Assembly: GCA_012932295.1 (NCBI GenBank)
Contig: JAAONU010000003.1
Location: 28,754,361 to 28,818,360 of the forward strand
Direction of reading: 5' to 3'
DNA: 64,000 nt
Source of the DNA: Cyclina sinensis
Taxonomy: Eukaryota; Mollusca; Bivalvia; Venerida; Veneridae
Below are positions 1-12,485 of this stretch, in pieces (within the stretch, counting starts at the first letter, position 1; each line of letters begins with the position of its first letter). Below the pieces are notes generated by a model. That model was not told where the DNA came from, made no database searches, and saw nothing but the letters and a program-made list of their open reading frames with translations. The position numbers were made by a program, and so were the translations under genes.

Positions 1-2235
1 ATCGATTGAATGTCTAAGGAAGGCTGATAATGTGCAGGCACTTTAATCAATAGTTACTTATTAATTATTCATCGCTTTGTTTTACTCTACAAATAACCGA
101 TGATAACTTATTGGCCCATTCGGTATCAAACAAAAATAATTGATAATTTAAAGAAGAACATGTGTTTATTTCATTTCATTTTGGCACTTATACATCATGA
201 CAGTGTTCGTTTTGAATAAATGGATATCCACCAAAATTTGATGCAACAGCAACTCTCTAAATATAGACTAATTTTATTGCATTAAGTTAACCTGTTGTAC
301 TTAAAATTGTTTACCGAAACCTTAACATCAGGTAATAATCCATTCAATATCATTTTTGGCGTAGCTTATCAAAATCGATTTTGACCTACATTTGTAACGA
401 ATGAAATTGTTAGATACAAAATCATGAGCCGAACAAGCAAGCTTGCTATTGGTTACAAGTGTTACTATTATAAAATTTTAGCGCAGAATTCGTAATTGTT
501 GGTTTGATTGCATCTGAATATAATGCATTAATAATAACATTAATACAGACTTAAATTAAAAATCAAAAGGCTTTAATCATGAACAATTATACTAAATTGA
601 ACAAATATATAATAAATATGACTAGATATTTAATTTATTTCATTGAAAATGATATTGACACTTTCAGCATTAAAATCAACACTTTTTGTGTATAGCCTAA
701 ACTGTTATGAAAATAGGACATTTGGTTACTATCCGCGTTCAGTATTTGCCCATGTCCAAAAAATATACACTAATGGGGCACTAATTTTGTACTGTATCTA
801 CGCGGATCATCGTTTTTAAAGATATTTCTTGTTTCATGTATATTGTTCAGTCATACTAACACTTACGTAATTATATCGTCTCTGAACTAGAAGTTTATTC
901 ATTGGAACATAATACGATCCTACAAAGCAATATGTCACGCACTGTAACCACTTCTTATCAATATTGAATTGGCATGCTTGAAACTTCTGTGATCATCTTA
1001 GTGTCAAGTGTCATTTAAGCCAATTTGAATTTGTTATTTTGTGTACGCAAGGGAAAAGCATGAAAGTATTATACATAGATTAAATGTCACGAAAACTATT
1101 GCTAATTGACTTTACTAATCAAGTCTCAAACCATTGGCAGAAATGCAGAGATCACTGATTTCTCTTCTGTAATATTGTCAATAGACAACCGAACTTGACT
1201 TCATAATACCGTTTCACAGAAAATAATATTATTTCCTAAGCTTTCCATTCTGAAGCTCAGTCCCATTTAAACCAAGACATGACTTTGAATGTAGATTGTT
1301 TTGTATACAAATTTCTGTACAAATGAATGTTTGGACTTATTTGTTATATGTTTGGCCAAACAAATTATTAAACACTCACTATATGTTGTTAATATACTAG
1401 AAAATTAGACTCATTCATCAGTGTCATTGTGCTAAAATTTATTACAATATAAACGAGTATGTCGAATTTTATAACTAGTTTACGCCCTTGCTTATTGTTA
1501 AAGTGATACATGTAATTTTAAAATATTTTAAGAAATTAGTTTAATAAACAGCTTTGTGTATTTTTGTCAAACATACAAAATTCTTTCTGTTTGCTCTGCC
1601 AGCAAAACTTTCTGTCTCCATCCTACTTAAAGGTCTAATATCACACTGTTTCATTTGTTTTCTCGCTTAATGCCAAAAGAAAAAAATCCTGTACAGAACT
1701 GCTGCTTGACACACCTTAAGCATTTGATCAACCGACTCACTGGCTTTTATTAAATTATTTATTAAGTGAAGAACATATATATTATTTTTGAAATTTTAAA
1801 TAAAAATATCTTTGTTATTTCGATACACCAGGCATGATATATATTTTTATCGTTTGGAAGCGTAAAAGTCTTGTCATCTTGACTAAACCGTGGAAAATGT
1901 TCTCAAAATTTAATGTGTTTACTGTTATACTCACCTTGCATGATATAAATCTCTTTTCATACAAGCCTGTCAAAGGCTTAATTGATTTCGTAAGCTTTTG
2001 TTACACTTAGCTTGTGCTATTAATATTTAAGTGTGGTGTGTGCGCACTTTAGAAATATTTAGGCAGTTGAACACGACATGCTCCACTTCCGACTGAAGAA
2101 AGAAAACTAAATGGAAATGTAAGACAAAAAGAGATCTTTCTGACAGCTATGGTTTTTTTTCTAGCAAACAATCTGCTGTGAAAATGTCAGTCATATGGTG
2201 ACTGATTTGTGCAATGTGGAATGAGCCTGTTTCGG
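1..2235. other. AT-rich sequence, nothing recognised
   Basis: No open frame with a recognisable motif, no tandem repeat and no tRNA-like box pair was found on either strand. The base composition is strongly AT-rich and resembles the rest of the intergenic sequence in the window. Confidence 0.5.
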
Positions 2236-2243
2236 AGCGAAAA

Positions 2244-2300
2244 GGCGAAAGGTCGAAAACACGACAAACGGTGACTTTTTCGTTTCTTTGACCTTTCGCC
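2244..2300. repeat. short hairpin, MITE-like remnant
   Basis: GGCGAAAGGTC at 2244-2254 is the exact reverse complement of GACCTTTCGCC at 2290-2300, leaving a 35-base loop that also carries CGAAAA and TTTTCG in inverted order. Such short foldbacks are typical of degraded non-autonomous DNA elements. No target-site duplication could be identified. Confidence 0.45.
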
Positions 2301-2639
2301 CAGCCAACGCTAATTCGCAAGGACACAACAGATTTATGGAGGAAACATGACACCTTTGAGGGGTATATATATGAAACTAAGACGAGTGATATATGACCAA
2401 GATGACTGTCTTGCACCGTGTTTTTTACATACTGTGGATATCTAAAACTTTTTCAGATTAATATTCATAAATGAAAAGGCCAAACGTTTGAGTTTATCAT
2501 AGCAACCGACAAGGTATCAAGTTAAATTGGCGATTTTACATTTACAGAGGATATTATAAAGCTGTCTTACTTAAAATTTAGTTAAATTCGTTTTACTTTC
2601 TTTTAATCAATCATTTTAAAATGAAAAATAGTGTCATGA

Positions 2640-3575
2640 AGGTCCTAAATCGCTCTCCTGAGTCCCATTGCTCTGAGGCCATAACTCTGGAATCCAGGTT
2701 GAGATCAGGTTGATTCATGAAAAGAAAGGAGATCTATTGTTTATCAATGTTTTGTGAAAGTTTGATTGAAATAGGATGCAAGCAAAACACTATGACGTAT
2801 GGTAGAAAATCTTTTTTTACTTCTATGACCTTGACCCAGTAACCTTAGATCCCACCCAGTGGTAGAGGTCCATGCATTGTACCTATATATCAAATATCTA
2901 AGATACGAAGTAATCAAGTATCGATATTAAAAAAAGATAATCCATTCTTAGCCTTGGTGACCTTGACTTTGACTTCAGATATTGGTAAAGGTTCAAGGAG
3001 GGTGCCTTTAAACCAAATACCTAATATATTGCTCGATAAGTAAAGGCTCTATGCAGATAAAATTTATTTTAAGCCTCGGTGACCTTGACCTTGACCTCAA
3101 ACCCCGCCTAAGGTAGAGATTTATGCAAAGAACCTACGTACCAAATATTTAAGATACTGGTCAATAGATGAAGGCTTTATGAGGAAGAGTAGAAAATTTT
3201 TATCATTAACCTTGGTGACCTTGATCCAAAATAAAGGCAGAGGTTCATGCAGGAAGCCTATATACCAAACATCTAAAAGGAATACATAATGGCTCTATGA
3301 CGAAAAATAGAAAATCTATTCTTAGCTTTGACCTTGGCCCAAGTGATCTCTAGGACTACCAAAGGGTACAAGCCATTGTAAATTACCTACCTACCAAATG
3401 TCTATGATACTGGTCAGCTAAGATCTAACGGTTTCTGAGAATAAGATTTTTCTTCTACAAAAGTTTTTAAAAACCAAGTGACCCCTGGGGCAGGACCAAT
3501 TTTGACCCAAGGTCCATGGTTTGAACAAACATAGTAGAGCTTACCATGACCACAAGGGTCAGGGGAGCTAAAAAA
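2640..3575 (+). repeat. diverged tandem-core interspersed element with 3' hairpin
   Basis: GACCTTGACC-type motifs recur near 2828, 2959, 3081, 3217 and 3329, so the core is about five badly diverged units of 110-135 bp. The last part (3470-3545) belongs to another common repeat type with 'CAAGTGACCCCTGGGGCAGG'. It ends in a small hairpin, TGACC (3547-3551) with GGTCA (3557-3561), followed by GGGGAGCT and an A-run. The same hairpin plus GGGGAGCT ends the element at 25800-26622, so the two share a 3' terminus. Ends are approximate; no coding capacity is visible. Confidence 0.6.
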
Positions 3576-6371
3576 GGGAACGAAGCAAATTTCTAAAAAT
3601 TTTCACGATTTTTTTTCACTCTGAAAAGTAACGGTGTTTTTAAGTCTTCAGATGTAAATGAACATTTGTCTGCCATGAATGAAGTTTCAAACGATAATTA
3701 GTTGAATATTATAAATCAAACTGAAATTATTTTGAAATTCCTTGTTTCAAATTATACATTGATATCAGCTACTAGACTTCTTCCGTTTCACGGTGATCAT
3801 GCCGACGTGGATTGCAACATGGAAACATGCTATAATTGCGACATAAAGCTCCTGTGTCAATCCGGTAACCAGCTGTATAGAGTAAAAAGTTGATGTGTCT
3901 CAATCAAATTCCGAAAGTAAATCTCATTCGGACAAGCAAATCGAAACCCACATTGATTTCCATTTTAGTTTGCCCCTGTTTCCTTTTTATAGACTATAAC
4001 TTCACTATAGAAAGTACATGTGTAAAGTTGCTAGGTTTACACAGAATGACTTTTGTCACGCTCTTGTAGCAACCCACTAGTAGTTCAAAACGTTCAGAGG
4101 TTTATCGATTTCAACTTCCTTGTTTCCAATGCATGGCAAGTATAAATGTAAATATGTAATGTTTGTCATTTTCTTCATGAGAATCTGTCTTGTTCGTTGC
4201 GTGCATCGAAGTTATTTTCTTTCCTAGTTTCACTGAAATAACGTTAATTATACATCCTTGAAAATAAGAACAATGTCGAAAACAAAACATCTAAATATAT
4301 CGTGACTATTTTGGCACGAAATATTGCTCATAAAATTATTATGCCGATGCAAACAGTGCAAGCAGAAAGCATAAACATCTTTTTCTTTCTGTAGCATGCA
4401 AATCAAAAGTGTTTTATTCTATATTTTTTGTACTTTTCTTTAAATTAATGAAGGTTAATCAAAGACAAAAAATATAGTTGTAAAAACAACATATTATTAC
4501 TTAAAGTGCTAAATATTACTGAATACATTTTATTGATTAGAGAATATTAATTGTCTGATTAAATGAAAGCATGCCTCACATATTGCTTGGCAGTCGTGTA
4601 TTGCCACACCCCCATCTCCCGCCCCCTCCCCAAGCAAAAAAGATTCTACATTCTATGCCTATGTCTATATATATGTATGCGGTGTCTTAGGTCAAATTAC
4701 AGTCTTTTTTCTAAATCATTCCAGTGTAATACAATTTATATACCGGTGACTCTTATTTCCCAAATTACACTGTACTCTCATATACCTGTAATAATGTTTG
4801 AGTCAATAAAGTGTGTGTTCTGTTCTGATTAATTGAAAGTAATATTCGTCGTAACTACTGAGAAAATCAGTTATATTAACATGCGTCCCAATCACAGTTA
4901 CTGTGTGTATTTTCACATACCTGACAGTAACCTCCATATGTAGACACATGGCATCAATGGCGTCATTTTCTGTGGTCAGTATTTCCAATGGTAGTGAAAA
5001 AATTATCAAACTATATTATCAAAGCATTTCCCCTGCCACAGTTATCAGAACTACAAAAAAGGATACCCTGAACTAGAAAAACTTATAGAAGGTAAGGCCC
5101 GAGAATTGTCCAGCTATTTGACTCTACAAGTTCGACTGATGACATAAGACACAATTACCATACGGGCCTTAGATTTGTACAAAGTGCGGAAACAATTGAA
5201 CAAGTGAAGACGGTGATAAACACAGAAACACAGAGCTTAGAAGAGTATTGGAGTTTTACTTACACTCCAAGTTCCACAAGAATGTTGAAATATGACCTAA
5301 AACGCGTGTCTTACAGTGTCCATCATGCAGCATCTAACACAAACAGACAATGGTAGTAAGTTGTCATTTGCAAGATGAACTATAGCAGTCATATTGTTGA
5401 TATAAGATCGTTCTCGGTTGAGTGCAAATACTCAGGTTATCAAGAAAATGCAGATTTTGATGAACGGAAACATAGATAATTACATCTACAATCCTCTGTA
5501 TGCACAGAAGGTTACATCGTCGGAAACCCACGCTCGATCCATTCCGTTTCACTCTATTTATCTACCGTTGGACAATTGGTTGGTAAAATTTCGTACTCAT
5601 GAATAATTCATTACCTACTTTCATTGGTTTTCTAAAGATTTCCCTTGCGCAATATCAGCCAGTGAAAGTACTCGTTACAATTTGCCTTTCGCGCCCATGT
5701 TTAAATCTTGGGAAATACGTCTATTTTAAGTAACTTATCATTATTCATACTCTTCACACTGAAGAGTATCTATTTGTATTGCGGAATCTCATTCGACGAG
5801 AAGTTACTTCCCTTTGCTAATAAATATTCATGAAAACGAATAATCTGCAGTCAATTATCCCACGGTACATAATGTAGTTGTGCGGAATATGTACCGGGGT
5901 TCACCGACAATGAGAAGGTTACTGTAAGAACAGCGGGCGGGATTATAAGTCTATTACCCTGAAATCCGGAAAATAAGCCGCGGCTTATTTCAAGTTTCTA
6001 TCTCATGCATATTACATTTTGCACATAAACGCTGACTTCTTTCAATATTTCTAAATCTACCTTCTTCGATTGCTAACTTGAGCTGAACATCTAAATCTAG
6101 ATAGAGCAATAATTATTCTATACTTGTCGTTATCAATAGTTGATAAATATTTTTTCTTGGAGAAACTTATTTTTACAAATATTGTATGATTCTAATTAGG
6201 AAAATGGATTTAACTCTGTGTGCCATTGTTGCAGATACTGATAAAATATTCTTTGATTAACAGCATTCATTTGAACGTTACTAACAATATTATTGTTATT
6301 CCATATTTATTCAGTACGAAAACAATGCTTTTTTACAAGTGTAAATGTCAGCTGATCTAAATTTTAAAACA
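3576..6371. other. intergenic, little recognised
   Basis: Open frames of 60-90 codons occur on both strands (for example 4563-4832 and 5364-5606) but overlap each other and show no domain. A CAATAAAG followed by TGTTCTGTTCTG at about 4806-4830 resembles the pentanucleotide tail of a LINE 3' end. Nothing else is supported. Confidence 0.4.
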
Positions 6372-6640
6372 ATGGAATCGCCAAAACAAAATCGCAGGAG
6401 CTATCAGAAGGAATTTAAATTGAAAGTTGTGTATCGACCGGATGTTTCATAGTCCCCTGAAAGAGATGGAAGAGATTACGGACAGACTAGTCCAAATAAT
6501 TGTTCTCAAAAAGTTGAATATCGTGCTAATTTTTTGAATGGTCGATATCCGCATTTAGAAGTACAACGTATGAACATGTTCTTTTATATGCATCATCAAC
6601 TCACCTGTGCGTCAGTCGGTTTAAACTACTCTCTATAATT
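6372..6640 (+). pseudogene. pogo/Tigger-like transposase N-terminal relic
   Basis: An ATG at 6372 opens a short frame reading MESPKQNRRSYQKEFKLKVV, ended by a stop at about 6450. The RRSYxxEFKLKVV pattern is the start of the helix-turn-helix at the N-terminus of pogo/CENP-B-like transposases. About 85 bases on, another frame reads NGRYPHLEV, matching the 'YPxLE' step that begins the second (CENP-B type) DNA-binding helix bundle in the same family. It therefore looks like two collinear pieces separated by frame damage. No DDE catalytic region is seen downstream. The fragments are short, so the family call is tentative. Confidence 0.45.
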
Positions 6641-7226
6641 ATATAACATTCTAAACTTCTGTTTTCCTTATTTCTTTTCATTCTAGAAAGAAGTTTACTC
6701 AGCTTTCAATGTAATAATTAGAAACTATCCCCAGTTATCTTAACACTGAATTTTTTAGAATTACTTGAGACCCAACCTCTTGCTGGGATTGTGGAAATCA
6801 ATTAGAATAATTCTTTCTTTTGAACAACACCTCTTTCAGCAAAGATACAAATTTATTGTAAGTTAGGCGTAAATTCACCCTTTGGACATCAACACTCTTA
6901 TTTGATAATGAATAACTTATCGATAATATAGTCGTTTTTTTAGAAATTAAGCGTTCTGAGCAATTTTGATATTATATCAAATTCAGTCAATTGTTAGGTT
7001 TGATCAGAAGAAATGTAGATAATTAATAAAGCTAGAATAAAAGTTATCGAATTTAGTGATTTGGTGACTGAACAGCAAAGTCTCAAAAGTATCATTTTGA
7101 TTAATTATTTCTTAATTATTTTGGTTTGTGCTCACTGTTAACACTATTCAGTTAATTTGAACAGCATGAATTTTGCAAATTGCTGTCTCTAATGTCATAT
7201 TATGTGCACGACTAAACGTATTATGT
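6641..7226. other. AT-rich sequence, nothing recognised
   Basis: No ORF with motif, tandem repeat or hairpin stands out between the transposase relic and the next repeat element. Confidence 0.4.
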
Positions 7227-7842
7227 TATACCCCATCGTCTGGCCGTCCGTTAGCAATTTCGCGGCCGCACTGTATCTTTTGAACCAACTGAGGAGTGTT
7301 CAACAAACTTGACGATCACTTTAAGGTCAAGGTTACAGTATAAGGTTAAAGATTTGAGCCATGGAATTTCTGTCCTTTCAATATCTTCTACATCCCTTGC
7401 AGGACATATATGAAAGTTTGGTTAGATATTTATCTCATCAAGGCAACGCACAGAACCAACCTTTCAGGCCAGCTGAAGTTGCACAATTTTGGTTAATATA
7501 TATTTTGGACAAATTATTTGTCGGTTCTCTATTTCTTGATCCGCTTGCATTGAAGGATATTCATGAAACTTTGTAAGAATGATTATTTCATTGAGACGAC
7601 GTGCAGAACTACTATATAAGAAACATCGCTTTAAGGTCAGGGTCAAATTTCAATGTCAAAATTTGAGCCATATAATTTTTGTCCGCTCCATCATTTCATG
7701 ATAATCATGGAACAGAACTTTGTTCAGATGCTATGTTATTGAGGAGACCTGTAGAACTTAGAGCTCTAAACTTGCAAGATGTTGAATAATACATGCTTCG
7801 GACGAAGGTCGTTAAGGTTCAATAGCTTCCATCGGGCGTATA
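7227..7842 (+). repeat. tandem-core interspersed element (two diverged units)
   Basis: Two related blocks start near 7322 ('AAGGTCAAGGTTACAG', then 'GATTTGAGCCATGGAATTTCTG') and 7632 ('AAGGTCAGGGTCAAATTTC', then 'AATTTGAGCCATATAATTT'), and both carry CATTGAGACGACGTGCAGA or a degraded form. The ends are imperfect inverted copies: TATACCCCATCG at 7227-7238 and CCATCGGGCGTATA at 7829-7842. A GTCTGGCCGTCCG tract lies just inside the left end. This is the tandem-core layout seen elsewhere in the window. The 71-codon frame at 7361-7576 lies inside the repeat and is not taken as a gene. Confidence 0.55.
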
Positions 7843-8154
7843 TTGCCACACCGTCAGCTGAGCTTCTTTTTCGACATGTAGCCCAATCAATTTGAACTTT
7901 AGTATTCTGTTTGTATTAGATATGTATATTGAAAGTTGCAACAGAATAATGTTAACCCTAAAACGAAATGGAAAACTCAGATTAATAAAATGCTAATATT
8001 TCGTTTTTAACTTTTTTTGCTGTCTTAAACACAGAAAGTAGCTCCTTGTCACAATAACGTAGAAATTTAGAACCTTGCAAACAAAGGCATGCAATGGTTT
8101 TCCAAGTTTGAAAATGGCAGCTTTACGAAGCAATCTGGTTAGGTTTTGTCATCA

Positions 8155-8160
8155 TTTATT
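8155..8160 (-). promoter_or_regulatory. candidate polyadenylation signal of the GPCR gene
   Basis: TTTATT on the plus strand gives AATAAA on the minus strand, about 270 bases downstream of the receptor stop codon. It is a plausible 3' end signal, but such hexamers are frequent in AT-rich DNA and no transcript evidence is available. Confidence 0.3.
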
Positions 8161-8431
8161 TTTATCAAACTACCACTTATTACTTTTCGTATTATTTCAC
8201 AAAAATATAAGTTAACTCCAAAGAAAAAATCCAATCCAAATCAAAGATCAAATAATGTCCGATAGCTTTTTTAGTGAGCAAAGATAGTTATTTTAAGTGA
8301 AGCTCAATAAAATTACCCTTCAATATTTCCATAACTTTTAAAAATATTAACGTTTAGTTCACTTAAATTTTGTTGTCGCAACTTGATATACCAAGAAGCC
8401 AAGAATACGTTACTGATTTTAATAATGTAAT

Positions 8432-10403
8432 TCAGAGATGTTTCTTCCTGAACACAATTTTTCTACATTCCGTTCTAAACTTGATGTCCATGAAGTTATA
8501 TACAAAAGGGTTTGCAACTGCGTTAATTAGAAAAGATCTCAACGCAATGTAATAAAATATGGATTCTAAACTTGTAAGAGAAGAAAGAAAGTTATCATCT
8601 AAAAAGACAATGATCATAAACACAAGATGAGGCGTAAAGCTTAGAAAATACACAATTGTGATAACAAATAAAGTTTTTGTTACTCTTATGACAGAGGCAT
8701 CTCTACCTTCAGCGAACTTTGCTGATTTTGTCAGGTTGCGCTTTATAAACATTGTCTTGAAACGTTGTTGATGCTTCGTTTTACTGCCTTTGTTTATCGC
8801 GTAATTGTTTTGATCGTTTTTAACGTCGCAATTAACTGTTATATTTTTTAAATATGTTGTTTCTACAAGAGCGTCACATGTATGTTTAACACAACCTCGT
8901 TTTTCCTTTTTAAATGTCAGAAATCCGTTTAAATGTAGGCAGTTCTCGTTGCACGGGTATTTCGTTACGTCACAGAGTTGACATTTAGACCGGCAGTCAC
9001 TATTTCCGCCAGCAGAAATATGTCCGGAACCTTTCTCAAAGCGGGTTTCACTTTCATCCGTATGATATCCTAAAGCTATTTCTGAAGACCTAGAATTCTC
9101 TTGAACTAAATTATCAGCCTGGTCGGACGTTTCTTTTTCCAGACATAAAGTGTCGCAGGATATTGCATTCCTTTTATCACAGTTGCCCCTTTCAATTACT
9201 GCAAGCCTTGTCAAATTAGGTAAATTATGCGCTGATAAACATTTTCTGTCGGAGAAGGCACGTTCTGGTAAGTACTGTAGTGATATGCCGTTTAGTGACT
9301 CGACATCATTTCCGTTTGTGTGGCACATACTCTTGTTATTACAACCGCACTGTTCTTTCTCTAAATATTCATTGCGGTTAGAGCAAGTTGAACTCTGTTC
9401 ATATGTTATATCTGCTGAATTACCGTCCTGTCCGTTTAATGAAATACATGAAGAGCCCATTTTGTTCAAATTTCCAGATAATAAATTTGAACGATATTTC
9501 CCCTGCCTTTCGGAAATATTCATGTTATTTGAATGCTCGGTAACTGATCTCGCATATTCATTTCCGTTTATGCTGTTTGTTTGACCTTCAATATCGTTGT
9601 CTTTATTATCGTTTTCAACCATTGTTTCGTATTTTTGACAGACTTTGGTAGTGCGTTTGAGTGCATCAACTTGTTTTCCTTCACAGTAACTAAAAGACGT
9701 CTGCGACTGCTGATGTATTTTGTCGTCATCAGATGTTGGACCAGATGTGGTGCAATAGTTAGTCAGTATCAGGCGTTTACTAGCGTCAAGGTCATATTCT
9801 GCTTTTAAGCCTTCCAACGCTGAGGTTGTAATTTCGTTGTCACCACTGTCAAAAACAGCGCGGTACTTTTTACGTGCCTGTTTCGCTTTGGCTATTAGAA
9901 GTCTTTGGTAGGCTATTTTTGTATAAAAGTATACCATTGCAGAACCAAGGCAGGATACGACAATAAACAATGTAAAGTTGTATGCTACAGGAAATAAAGT
10001 ATTTTTATAATTATCATCTATAAAACAAGCGAGTCCTGTTGTGTTTCCAATCCCTGTTGGCATTGTACTATGACCGTACAAAATAAAAGACGGCAATGAA
10101 AAACCAAAAGCTGACAGTAAAACAATTATACAAAGAATTCGCCTTGCTAGCGACAATTTGATTTGTTTTTCAAAGGGACGACAAATCTTCCTGTATCTTT
10201 CAACGGCAATGAAAAACAGTGTAAAGATAGACACAAGGGCTGTGTTGTAAGCGATGTAACGGAGACTCTTGCAGGCAATGGCGTCACTGAACGTAAAAGG
10301 ACGGAGCATGTCAGCGATAAAAAACGGCATACATATCGCAGAAGTAATAAAGTCACACACCCCAAGAGTCAGTATGAAGTGTTGATAATTGCTGGCTTTG
10401 AAC
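8432..10403 (-). CDS. class A G-protein-coupled receptor, exon 2 (TM2-TM7, last coding exon)
   Basis: This exon encodes 656 residues of a rhodopsin-like receptor, a plasma-membrane protein expected to couple a ligand to heterotrimeric G proteins. The exon starts after a clean acceptor (T-rich tract, TTTGTAG|G at 10404/10403). Numbering in the joined 711-residue protein: D2.50 is D72 in LGVCDF, C3.25 is C99 and can pair with C181 in loop 2, and the DRY motif is ERY at 123-125, followed by RKICRPF. TM5 is about 194-217, TM6 about 632-655 with SFTPH, and TM7 carries NPFVY at 686-690. The third intracellular loop, about 219-630, is exceptionally long, rich in Asn, Ser and Cys, and has no domain I recognise. 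Position 3.32 is Ala, not Asp, so a biogenic-amine receptor is unlikely despite the long loop; TM6 lacks the usual Trp at 6.48 (Phe here). A peptide or orphan receptor is more likely. The C-tail is short. The ligand cannot be named. Confidence 0.93.
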
Positions 10404-10790
10404 CTACAAAGCAAAAACAAAATAAAGTTAGCATGTCACATAACAAAAATCTGTTATTTCAATGAATGAAATGCAGTGTTTGTTAAGACACGTTATTTTG
10501 TTCCTCTAATGGTATTACCCTTATTAAACTGTTGTGAAACATTTACAAAACGTATACATATTTAAATCCAATAGCAGATACAAAATGCTTTAGAAACCCT
10601 AGGAGTGTGCAAAACACAGTTACCGTGTAGTTAATGGCTTCTGCTGAAACCAGTTAGGTAGGTTTAAGGATGCCAAAGAAACCAGATCTTCCAATGATTT
10701 GTTTCTAAACATGTAAGGCTTCATTGATCTGAGCTGTACTATAAACAGATCTTGTACGACATCTTAAGATTTTTCAGGATGGACCTACTT

Positions 10791-10832
10791 GAAAATCCTG
10801 ATATGTAATAGTATCTTACAAGAAATCAAAAA
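10791..10832 (+). repeat. 42-bp segment duplicated at 13040-13081
   Basis: The segment beginning GAAAATCCTGATAT matches 13040-13081 at about 37 of 42 positions. The second copy is the loop of an inverted-repeat element, so this one may be a remnant of a related element that lost its arms. Confidence 0.45.
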
Positions 10833-11633
10833 CAAACCAAGAAATAATTTCTCTTTGCCTAAAGCACTGGTGCTTTCGATTAGTAGACATACTTTTCCAT
10901 GAGTAAAATTGTTAATAGGGAATTAATTCATTATTCTTTTTGTCTTGATGACGCTAGTGTGGCAACTTTCATTTGTGGTTTGTCTGAGTATTCAATTCTA
11001 ATTCCTCTCTGAAATATTACATTTAAATTCTTTCTAATACATAAGCACATACGCTCAAGTGCACACAAATACACAGATATATTTTCAAAGATCATGTAAC
11101 AGAAGAATATATTAAAAGTATAACTTTTCGAAATACCAGGCGCTCTATTAACACTGTCGGATGTAAAATGTAGAAACATGAATAATTACTTATAATAAAG
11201 GGGGAAAATGCCTCGCCAACGTTCTACTCCCAAACGTCATTGACATACACATTCATCTATTGGTTAGGATTAAAATAGCAACTATAAGACTATATATAGA
11301 CAAGGACACGCCCTCTAAAATATAGCAAGTTTAGACAGAACGTTCATCCTTTAGTTAAAAGATCAAAACTAGAAAAAAAGCGAATATTACCCCTAAATAT
11401 CAAAAAGATCACAAGAACGTTTGAATTATATCAGTAGGTGTTTTAGATCTACTTTCCTTTTCTTCACGCTCCGTGTAAGACTCCGACTGAATAGTTCAAA
11501 AGACAAATAAAATTTCCATTTAGTTTTAAATTTGAGCAGATAATGGAAGTCAAGAATAAATCAGGTTAACCAAATTTATTTTATGTTTTCCAGTGAATAA
11601 TAGAGTTTTCTCAGTGAAATAAAATTGATAATC

Positions 11634-11651
11634 CACAATTTTAAAATTGTG
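11634..11651. repeat. 18-bp perfect palindrome
   Basis: CACAATTTTAAAATTGTG is its own reverse complement. It sits within TCAGTGAAATAAAATTGA..TTTTTATTTTCA, which is partly inverted too, suggesting the centre of a small decayed hairpin element in the receptor intron. Confidence 0.4.
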
Positions 11652-12197
11652 AATAACATTTTTATTTTCAATGGTTTTGCCGAACTACATTTTTAAACTT
11701 ATTACCTCCCTTTATTACATCTGTCACAAGTTCTACAAAACAGTCCCATAATTTCATATCCAGGTTCTCCAGCTCGTCCTCCATACAAGAGTATTAGGCA
11801 GAGAACTGATAGTGACAATTATTAAGTAATTCAAAATGCATAAATAAATCCAACTTGTTAAAGTTGTGTTTCCATAGTTTTACAAGATGGCGGACTTTTG
11901 AATCGAATGACAGCTGATTGGTGTGCGTATTACTCCGCCATTCATGGCGAGACGAACCTTAGATTTGTTTCATTTGACAATTGCGTAAATTTAAATACGG
12001 ATTTTTTTCAGTTTCTTTAGATGATATAGATTAGAAAAGATATTTGAGATACTTGTATCTGAAATAAATGTCAGAAGTATTTTCTATTGCTTCAGCAATA
12101 AAGTTTGGAAACAAAGCGGCTATTATTTGAGGCTCTCCACAGGAACAAGAAATTCTAAATTTTAGTTTGTCAAGAAAACATAAAATAAAAAGAAAAA

Positions 12198-12288
12198 TTG
12201 TTTGTTTCAGTGAAATATCGATTTCATTTCTCGAGTGAAGACCAAAAAAAAACAAATATTTTCACGAGTGTTTCACTGAAACAAACAA
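12198..12288. repeat. small inverted-repeat element (MITE-like)
   Basis: TTGTTTGTTTCAGTGAAA at 12198-12215 is inverted at 12271-12288 (TTTCACTGAAACAAACAA), 18 bp without mismatch. The inner parts (CTCGAGTGAA and TTCACGAGTG) continue the inversion less perfectly. The A-run in the loop and the AT-rich flanks prevent a confident target-site call. Confidence 0.6.
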
Positions 12289-12485
12289 ATATCTTCTATA
12301 TATTTACGAAGCAAAACTTTCTGCAAAAAAAAGAAAAAAGAAACGCAATATAGAGCTAGTAGTGAAAAGGGGAAGTATCAATAACCTTAACTTATTTCGT
12401 ATACATGTATTACCTAGCATCTCGTTTTAGTCATTCATATCATTTCACACTCATTTGTTTTGCAAATTATTTTTTTGCATTTTTG

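Noticed and set aside
9150..9808. Plus-strand frames of 144 and 75 codons
   Set aside because: They are antisense shadows of the receptor exon.
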